This document shows positions 32,643-38,040 of a stretch of 38,040 nucleotides of DNA, piece by piece. The position numbers and the translations under genes were made by a program. This DNA comes from Rhodococcus rhodnii (GTDB taxonomy: Bacteria; Actinomycetota; Actinomycetes; Mycobacteriales; Pseudonocardiaceae). Every line of letters begins with the position of its first letter. The first letter of the stretch is position 1. The stretch spans positions 1-38,040 of the forward strand of contig JOAA01000053.1 in assembly GCA_000720375.1 (NCBI GenBank), given 5' to 3'. The notes under the pieces were generated by a model. It was not told where the DNA came from. It worked only from the letters and a program-made list of their open reading frames with translations, and did no database searches.

Positions 32643-33929
32643 GTGAAGCATAAATCCCTCTCGATCATAGCAGCGGCGGGTTTGTCCGCGGTGCTCGCGC
32701 TGGGCGGTTGTGCCCGCGCGGGGCAGGATTCCTCGTCGCCGGGCAGTCCCGGTGAGATCACGATGTGGACGCACTCGGCGGGCAACCCCGGCGAACTGGC
32801 GGTGTATCAACAGATCATCTCCGAGTTCAACGCGTCCCAGACCCAGTACAAGATCGTTCAGCAGAACTTTCCGCAGGGCTCCTACAACGACGCGATCACC
32901 GCGGCCGCCGCGGCGCGCAAGCTGCCCTGTCTGCTGGACATGGACGGCCCGATGATGCCGAACTGGGCCTGGGCGGGCTATCTCCAGCCATTGGGCCTGC
33001 CGGACGACCTGATCAATTCCCTGCTGCCCACGACCGTAGGCCGCTACAAGGACACGATCTACTCGGCCGGCTACTGGGACGCCGCGCTGTCGATCTTCGC
33101 GCGGAAGTCGGTGCTGGACAAGAACACCATCAGGATCCCGACTGTCGACAAGCCGTGGACGCTGGACGAGTTCGACGCGGCCGTCACCAAGCTGAAGGCG
33201 AACGGCTACCGCACGCCGCTCGATCTGGGTGCCGCTGACAAAGGGGAGTGGTGGTCGTACGCGTATTCGCCGATGCTGCAGAGCAGCGGCGGTGACCTGA
33301 TCAACCGCGACACCATGAAGACCGCCGACGGCGCGCTGAACGGCCCGGACGCGGTGAAGTTCTTCACCTGGTTCCAGCAGGCTTTCAACAACGGCTGGGC
33401 GGACAACGCGGGCCCGGTGGGCAACCAGCGCTTCATCGACGACAAGGTGGCCCTGAGCTACACCGGCGTGTGGAACGCCAAGGACGCGCTCAAGAGCGTC
33501 GGCGACGATCTGCTGATCCTGCCGCCGCCTGACTTCGGCAAGGGCCCGAAGATCGGCGGTGGTTCCTGGCAGTGGGGCATCTCGGCCGGGTGCAAGGACG
33601 CCGACGGAGCCCGCGCGTACCTGAAGTTCAGCTTCCAGGACAAGTACCTCACCGCCTTCGCCGACAGCCAGGTGGTCATCCCGAGCACCAGGGCGGCCGC
33701 GACGGCGTCGAAGTACTTCAGCGACACCGGTGCGCTGCGCCAGTTCGCGGTGCTGTCACAGAAGTTCGCGCTGGCCCGGCCGGCCACTCCTGGCTACCCG
33801 GTGATCTCCTCGACCTTCGAGAAGGCGGCGAAGGACATCATGAGCGGCGCCGATGTGCGCTCGACGCTCGACACCGCCGTGCAGGCGATCAACACCGATA
33901 TCAAGTCGCAGAACGGCTACGGCTTCTAG
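32643..33929 (+). CDS. Sugar ABC transporter substrate-binding lipoprotein
   Basis: This 428-residue family 1 solute-binding protein has a lipoprotein signal: KHK start, hydrophobic stretch, lipobox LGGC with the modified cysteine at residue 23. The mature part begins with EITMWTHSAGNPGE, typical of carbohydrate binders. It should be lipid-anchored on the outer face of the membrane and deliver an oligosaccharide to the two permeases. The GTG at 32643 is chosen because it places the signal correctly. The neighbouring GH32-like enzyme suggests fructan, sucrose or a related fructoside as the sugar. Confidence 0.93.
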   Translation: MKHKSLSIIAAAGLSAVLALGGCARAGQDSSSPGSPGEITMWTHSAGNPGELAVYQQIISEFNASQTQYKIVQQNFPQGSYNDAITAAAAARKLPCLLDMDGPMMPNWAWAGYLQPLGLPDDLINSLLPTTVGRYKDTIYSAGYWDAALSIFARKSVLDKNTIRIPTVDKPWTLDEFDAAVTKLKANGYRTPLDLGAADKGEWWSYAYSPMLQSSGGDLINRDTMKTADGALNGPDAVKFFTWFQQAFNNGWADNAGPVGNQRFIDDKVALSYTGVWNAKDALKSVGDDLLILPPPDFGKGPKIGGGSWQWGISAGCKDADGARAYLKFSFQDKYLTAFADSQVVIPSTRAAATASKYFSDTGALRQFAVLSQKFALARPATPGYPVISSTFEKAAKDIMSGADVRSTLDTAVQAINTDIKSQNGYGF

Positions 33930-33935
33930 CTCACT

Positions 33936-33961
33936 CCCGCCGGGCGGCAGCGCCCGGCGGG
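33936..33961. terminator. Attenuator-type hairpin within the transport operon
   Basis: CCCGCCGGGC pairs perfectly with GCCCGGCGGG across six bases, directly after the binding-protein stop. Such a stem often makes the binding protein more abundant than the permeases by partial termination or 3'-end protection. Confidence 0.7.
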
Positions 33962-33980
33962 TCAAAGGAAGGCACCTGCC

Positions 33981-34934
33981 ATGACGGCGATCTCCTCGCC
34001 GGACTCACGCACCGCGAGCGCGGCCCCGAGATCCCTCTCTCGACGCAAGATTCGCGCCGACGTGCGCTCCGAGCGCCGCGCCGGCTGGGCCATGGCCGCC
34101 CCGGCGGTGCTGTTGCTGCTGGCGTTCCTGATCGTCCCGGTGATCCTCGGCTTTGTCCTGTCGTTCACCAACGCCCGGCTGATCTCGCCGGAGCCGACCG
34201 TCTTCACCGGCTTCGACAACTTCGTGCGGGCCTTCACCGCGGACCCCACGTTCTTCCGGTCGCTGGTCAACACATTCTGTTTCGCCGCGGTCGTGGTGCC
34301 GGTACAGGCCGGGTTCGGGCTGTTGCTGGCCATCCTGGTGAACCAGAAGATCCGTGGCGTGGTGGCGTTCCGGGTCATCTTCTTCATCCCGGTCGTGACC
34401 TCGATCGTCGTGGTCTCGATCCTGTGGAAGTTCATGTACCAGCCGGACGGGCTGATCAACTCCTTCATCGACTCGATCACCTTCGGCGCCTGGCAGGGCA
34501 CCGCGTGGCTGAACGACCCGAGCACCGCTCTCACCGCGATCATCGTGCTGTCCATCTGGCAGGCGGTCGGTTTCCACATGCTGATCTGGTTGTCCGGGCT
34601 GCAGACCATCCCCGAGGAGCTGTACGAGGCCGCGCGGATCGACGGCGCCGGCACCTGGCGGCAGTTCCGTGACGTGACGTGGCCGTGCCTGCGTCCCACG
34701 CGGGTGTTCGTGCTGATCACCATCACCATCGCCGCGCTCGGGCTGTTCGTGCAGATCGACGTGATGACCCAGGGCGGTCCGGTCGATTCCACATCGACGC
34801 TCGTCTACCACGCCGTGCGGATGGGTTACAGCCAGCAGCAGATCGGCTATGGCTCGGCGCTGTCGCTGGTGTTCTTCGTGCTGGTGCTCATTGTCGCGCT
34901 GGTGCAGCGTTTTCTGACCCGAGACAAGGACTGA
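33981..34934 (+). CDS. Sugar ABC transporter permease (MalF type)
   Basis: This 317-residue inner-membrane permease has six predicted helices. The ATPase-coupling EAA loop reads EELYEAARIDGAGTWRQFRDVTWP. The N-terminal 30 residues are charged and cytoplasmic, as usual in MalF-like subunits. AAGGAAGG precedes the ATG. It pairs with the next permease, three bases downstream. No ATPase gene is in the locus; actinomycetes often share one MsiK-like ATPase among many sugar systems. Confidence 0.94.
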   Translation: MTAISSPDSRTASAAPRSLSRRKIRADVRSERRAGWAMAAPAVLLLLAFLIVPVILGFVLSFTNARLISPEPTVFTGFDNFVRAFTADPTFFRSLVNTFCFAAVVVPVQAGFGLLLAILVNQKIRGVVAFRVIFFIPVVTSIVVVSILWKFMYQPDGLINSFIDSITFGAWQGTAWLNDPSTALTAIIVLSIWQAVGFHMLIWLSGLQTIPEELYEAARIDGAGTWRQFRDVTWPCLRPTRVFVLITITIAALGLFVQIDVMTQGGPVDSTSTLVYHAVRMGYSQQQIGYGSALSLVFFVLVLIVALVQRFLTRDKD

Positions 34935-34937
34935 GCC

Positions 34938-35849
34938 ATGGCGGTGCATGATCCGGGGCACGATCCGGGCGAGCGGGTGCTGCGCCGTCGGCGGCGGGTG
35001 TGGTTCTACCTGGTACTGGTCGGACTCGCCGTCTTCTTCCTGTTCCCGTTGGTGTTCATGTTCGTGTCCAGTCTGAAGCCCGACGGTCAGATCCTGTCCG
35101 ACATCGGCGGCTGGCGGGCGTTCCTGCCGGTCGGCGACATCAGTTTCCGCAACTACTCCGGGGTGTTCGACCGGGTGCCGGTCGGGCGGTTCCTGCTCAA
35201 CTCGTTGATCGTCACGGTGGCGATCGTCGGCATCGGGCTCGTGGTGAACTCCATGGCCGGGTTCGCGATCTCGCGGCTGCGCTGGACGGGCCGCGGCGTG
35301 GTGCTCAGCGTCATCATCGCCACGCTGATCGTGCCGTTCGAGACGATCGCGGTGCCGATGGTCTACTGGGTCTCGCATCTGCCGACGCTGCTGTTCCAGA
35401 ACGGGTGGGTCGAGTACGACTTCGGGTGGCTGGACTCGTACGAGGTGCAGATCGTCCCGTTCATCGCCAACGGTTTCTCGATTTTCCTGTTCGCCCAGTA
35501 CTTCTCGACCATCCCGGCCGCGATCGACGAGGCTGCACGGATCGACGGCGCGGGCTGGTTCACCATCTACCGCAAGATCGCCGTGCCGCTGTCGGGGCCC
35601 GCTTTCGCCACGGTCGCGATCCTGACCTTCCTGCCGGCCTGGAACCAGTACCTGTGGCCGAGCATGGTCGTGCAGGACGAGAACCTGCGGCCGGTCATGG
35701 TCGGCATGCAGTACTTCTTCCAGGACAACACCGCATGGGGCGAGATCATGGCCTACACGTCGATGATCACGCTGCCGGTGCTGGTGGTGTTCCTCGCCTT
35801 CCAACGCGCGTTCGTCAGCAGTGTCGCGGCGAGCGGCGTGAAGGGCTGA
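34938..35849 (+). CDS. Sugar ABC transporter permease (MalG type)
   Basis: This 303-residue partner permease has six helices, the EAA loop PAAIDEAARIDGAGWFTIYRKIAVPL and the C-terminal VSSVAASGVKG tail typical of MalG-like subunits. The start lies three bases after the first permease stop, with AAGGA upstream inside that gene's end. One insertion in the third-fourth loop (LPTLLFQNGWVEYDFGWLDSY) is longer than usual. Confidence 0.94.
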   Translation: MAVHDPGHDPGERVLRRRRRVWFYLVLVGLAVFFLFPLVFMFVSSLKPDGQILSDIGGWRAFLPVGDISFRNYSGVFDRVPVGRFLLNSLIVTVAIVGIGLVVNSMAGFAISRLRWTGRGVVLSVIIATLIVPFETIAVPMVYWVSHLPTLLFQNGWVEYDFGWLDSYEVQIVPFIANGFSIFLFAQYFSTIPAAIDEAARIDGAGWFTIYRKIAVPLSGPAFATVAILTFLPAWNQYLWPSMVVQDENLRPVMVGMQYFFQDNTAWGEIMAYTSMITLPVLVVFLAFQRAFVSSVAASGVKG

Positions 35850-35887
35850 CGTGGCAACGCTTTCTCAACCCTTCGAAAGGCTTGTGG

Positions 35888-36844
35888 ATGTTTGTGCTGC
35901 CCGATTCCTGGGTCTGGGACTTCTGGTTCGCCGATGACGGCGAACGCTATCACCTGTTCTTCCTTTACGCCTCAAGGGCTTTGCGTGATCCCGATGCCCG
36001 CCACTACCGCGCGTCGATCGGCCACGCGGTTTCGACAGACCTGGTGAGCTGGACCCGGATCGAGGACGCGCTGGTCCGCGCGGACGCCCCAGCGTTCGAC
36101 GACTTGGCCACGTGGACCGGTTCGGTGGTACGGCACCCGGATGGGACGTGGTTCCTGTTCTACACCGGCTCCACGCCCGCTCCCGAAGGCAAGAACGTCC
36201 AGCGGATCGGCTATGCCACGTCACAGGACCTGGTGACCTGGCAGCGGGCTCCGGACAACCCGGTCCTGGCCGCGGATCCCCGCTGGTACGAGAAGCTGGA
36301 CGCGGGCGTCTGGCACGACGAGGCGTTCCGCGACCCGTGGGTGTTCGCCGACCCGGACGGCGACGGGTGGCACATGCTCATCACCGCTCGCGCTCGCTCG
36401 GGCGAGCCGTTCGAGCGCGGTGTGGTCGGGCATGCGGTCTCCGCGGATCTGCGGCGCTGGGAGTTGCGCCCGGCGCTGACGGTCCCCGAGCCGCGAGGGT
36501 TCGGGCAGTTGGAAGTCATTCAGGTCGAGGTGGTGGACGCCCGCCCGGTCCTGCTGTTCTCCTGCCTTGCCGAGCACGCCGCGGCCGATCGCCGGGCAAC
36601 CGGCACGACCGGCGGAATCTGGGCCGCCCCGGCCGGCGGTCCGCTGGGGCCGTTCGACATCGCGGCCGCGGAACCTGTCACCGACGACCGTTTCTACAGT
36701 GGACGCCTGATCCGCCGCCGGTCCGACGACCGCTGGGTGCTGATCGCGTTCCACAACCGCGGCGAGCAAGGTTTCGTAGGCGCCATCAGCGATCCCATGC
36801 CGGTGGCGTGGGACGGCAAACGCCTCAGTGTTTCTGTTTCCTAG
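35888..36844 (+). CDS. GH32-like glycoside hydrolase (clan J, probable beta-fructosidase)
   Basis: This 318-residue five-bladed propeller enzyme carries the probable nucleophile Asp11 in WVWDFWFADD and the family RDP motif at Arg148-Asp149-Pro150 (EAFRDPWVF). A likely acid/base, Glu209, lies in QLEVIQVE. Repeated blade motifs (HAVSTDLVSW, YATSQDLVTW, HAVSADLRRW) are typical of GH32/43/68 enzymes. It has no signal peptide and lacks the C-terminal sandwich domain of full GH32 enzymes, so it may act inside the cell on imported sugar. The ATG follows GAAAGG; a TTG six bases upstream is possible. The stop codon TAG at 36842-36844 is shared with the IS630 junction. GH43 is the alternative family. 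Confidence 0.82.
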   Translation: MFVLPDSWVWDFWFADDGERYHLFFLYASRALRDPDARHYRASIGHAVSTDLVSWTRIEDALVRADAPAFDDLATWTGSVVRHPDGTWFLFYTGSTPAPEGKNVQRIGYATSQDLVTWQRAPDNPVLAADPRWYEKLDAGVWHDEAFRDPWVFADPDGDGWHMLITARARSGEPFERGVVGHAVSADLRRWELRPALTVPEPRGFGQLEVIQVEVVDARPVLLFSCLAEHAAADRRATGTTGGIWAAPAGGPLGPFDIAAAEPVTDDRFYSGRLIRRRSDDRWVLIAFHNRGEQGFVGAISDPMPVAWDGKRLSVSVS

Positions 36845-36883
36845 TGGCTCGTCACGCAACCTTGGACGGGTAATGGGTCCAGG
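36844..36883. repeat. IS630 left inverted repeat
   Basis: It begins GTGGCTCGTCACGCAAC and pairs with 37998-38037. The transposase stop codon (TCA at 36852-36854) lies inside it. Confidence 0.85.
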
Positions 36884-37949
36884 TGCGGATGGGTGAGTCG
36901 GTGGCGAATCCGGTCTTGGGTTGTGTGTGAGCGTTGCGCCATCGCATGTAGGCGCCGATCGCGGCGTTCTGCTCGTCGTGGGTGCGGTGGTCGGTGCCGT
37001 TGAGGGCGAAGTAGCGCAGGGCGGCGAACTCGGCCTCGATCCAGTTCAACCACGACCCGTAGGTCGGCAGAAACACCAACTCGATCCGGTTGCCAGCGGC
37101 CCACGCGGTGACCGTGGGGTGGCGATGTGGGGAGAAGTTGTCGCAGACCACGTACAACTTCTCGCCGGGCCAGCGATCCCGCAACGCCTGGAGCAGCCCG
37201 AGGAACTCGCGATGCCGTTTGCGTGGCCGGATGCGGTAGAACATCCTGCCGGTCGCCAGGTCCAGCGCGGCCAGCATGTGCATCACACCCGCGGTGCGGG
37301 TGTAGGTCGCGCGTAACCGTTGGGGCGAGGACACTAGCCGCCAGGCCTTTCCCTTGCGGGGCATGAGATTCAACGGGCCGAACTCGTCCACACAGACCAC
37401 CCGGCCGTCGGTGGGTGGATGGTCGTACAGATCGAGGATCCGGTGCATCTTGGTGATGAAGTCCGGGTCGGTGGATGCCTTCCACGTCGTGGAGCTCTGC
37501 CAGGAAACCTTGCCCGCATGCAGGATCCGCCGGACAGTCTCGATCGAGATCGATACCACCGACAGGTGGTTGACCAGGTGATCGCGCAGTTTGGCCAGCG
37601 ACCAGGTGGAAAACGCGGTGATACCCCAGTCGGCGGGGGACGTGCGGGCGATCAGGCAGATCTGCTCACGCAGATATTCACCGATCTTCCGCGGCCGTCC
37701 CCCTCTCCATTTTGGGTCCAGCGCGTCGAACCCCCGCTCGTTGAACGCGTGGATCACGTCTCGCACGTAGTCCGGGCTGACCTGCAACAAGCCGGTGATG
37801 TCACCGACCGCCTGGCCCTGGCCGGACATCAGCACCACGATCGCCCGGCGCAGCTTCACCGGGTCTTTCGCCGTGCGCGTGATCCGCTGCAGCTTGCGGC
37901 CTTCCTCCATGGACAGCCGCCGGACGAACACATCCGGACGACGAGCCAT
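36852..37949 (-). CDS. IS630-family transposase
   Basis: This 365-residue protein has an N-terminal helix-turn-helix (about 40-110) followed by a winged second one with RGGRPRKIGEYLREQ. A DDE core follows: VCVDEFGPLNLMP, VVCDNFSPHRHP and GSWLNWIEAEFAALR. The ATG at 37949 follows GGGAGG; the frame extends 15 codons upstream without a ribosome site. No frameshift is seen, so the element could be active. Confidence 0.95.
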   Translation of the reverse strand: MARRPDVFVRRLSMEEGRKLQRITRTAKDPVKLRRAIVVLMSGQGQAVGDITGLLQVSPDYVRDVIHAFNERGFDALDPKWRGGRPRKIGEYLREQICLIARTSPADWGITAFSTWSLAKLRDHLVNHLSVVSISIETVRRILHAGKVSWQSSTTWKASTDPDFITKMHRILDLYDHPPTDGRVVCVDEFGPLNLMPRKGKAWRLVSSPQRLRATYTRTAGVMHMLAALDLATGRMFYRIRPRKRHREFLGLLQALRDRWPGEKLYVVCDNFSPHRHPTVTAWAAGNRIELVFLPTYGSWLNWIEAEFAALRYFALNGTDHRTHDEQNAAIGAYMRWRNAHTQPKTGFATDSPIRTWTHYPSKVA

Positions 37950-37997
37950 AACCACCTCCCACACCCTCGAGTGGGACCAGCCTGGCTGAGTCATCCA

Positions 37998-38037
37998 CGT
38001 AGATCAATTACACGGTCAACGTTGCGTGATGTGCCAC
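37998..38037. repeat. IS630 right inverted repeat
   Basis: The right end closes with GTTGCGTGATGTGCCAC, then TA and a G at the last base of the window. Confidence 0.85.
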
Positions 38038-38040
38038 TAG

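Larger units (their letters stand above)
36844..38037 (-). mobile_element. Complete IS630-family insertion sequence, about 1194 bp
   Basis: The element runs between TA dinucleotides at 36842-36843 and 38038-38039, the target duplication expected for IS630. The ends are long inverted repeats beginning GTGGC and sharing TCACGCAAC, with about three quarters identity over 40 bases. It carries one intact transposase on the minus strand. It lies exactly on the stop codon of the glycosidase gene. Confidence 0.9.

Noticed and set aside
34005..35804. 599-codon open frame antisense to the two sugar permeases
   Set aside because: Composition is His/Arg/Asp-rich with no family features. It mirrors two well-supported permeases and is a high-GC shadow.
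1..38040. CRISPR array, tRNA or rRNA, PKS/NRPS modules
   Set aside because: No regular spaced repeats, no cloverleaf or rRNA-like sequence and no ketosynthase or adenylation motifs were seen.

Overview
This window is high-GC DNA with dense, often overlapping genes, many GTG starts, an LmbU-type regulator and rare TTA codons. That points to a filamentous actinomycete, most likely Pseudonocardiales (Amycolatopsis, Lentzea or Saccharothrix-like); the genus is a guess. No rRNA, tRNA or CRISPR was seen.

Region 1, about 1-23430, reads as a terpenoid (or meroterpenoid) biosynthetic gene cluster. It carries three MEP-pathway genes: the 3' end of ispG at the left edge, dxs, and ispH. It also has a polyprenyl diphosphate synthase, a short squalene-hopene-cyclase-like class II cyclase and an overlapping FAD epoxidase-type monooxygenase. 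Prenyl handling continues with a UbiA-family membrane protein. Tailoring genes are three P450s, an Fe(II)/2OG dioxygenase, three SAM methyltransferases, a B12-binding radical SAM enzyme, a GT1-type glycosyltransferase and a polysaccharide-pyruvyl-transferase-like protein. A fused DrrA-DrrB-like ABC exporter and two regulators (LmbU and MarR) complete it. The backbone is one tight run, rSAM-dxs-cyclase-epoxidase-MT-P450-dioxygenase (12712-22387). The inferred order is: the MEP genes supply C5 units; the synthase builds a chain; the FAD enzyme epoxidises it; the cyclase, whose DxDD motif reads E-S-E-D, opens the epoxide and cyclises; then oxidation, methylation and glycosylation follow. The set resembles the logic of the phenalinolactone and brasilicardin clusters, but with UbiA, pyruvyl-transferase-like and radical SAM parts added. 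The product cannot be named from sequence alone.

Region 2, about 23600-27000, is a graveyard next to the cluster. It holds relics of a pectate lyase (frameshifts plus an internal deletion), a GntR regulator, an AbgT transporter and a sulfatase, around an intact TetR-crotonase pair.

Region 3, 27098-29985, is an MFS exporter whose stop codon was hit by a complete ISL3-family element. The element has 27-bp inverted repeats and a perfect 8-bp target duplication.

Region 4, 30129-36844, has a Tat-exported zinc amidase followed by a sugar-uptake locus: LacI regulator, lipoprotein binding protein, two permeases and a GH32-like glycosidase, with no ATPase gene. A complete IS630-family element sits on the glycosidase stop codon and fills the window to its last bases.
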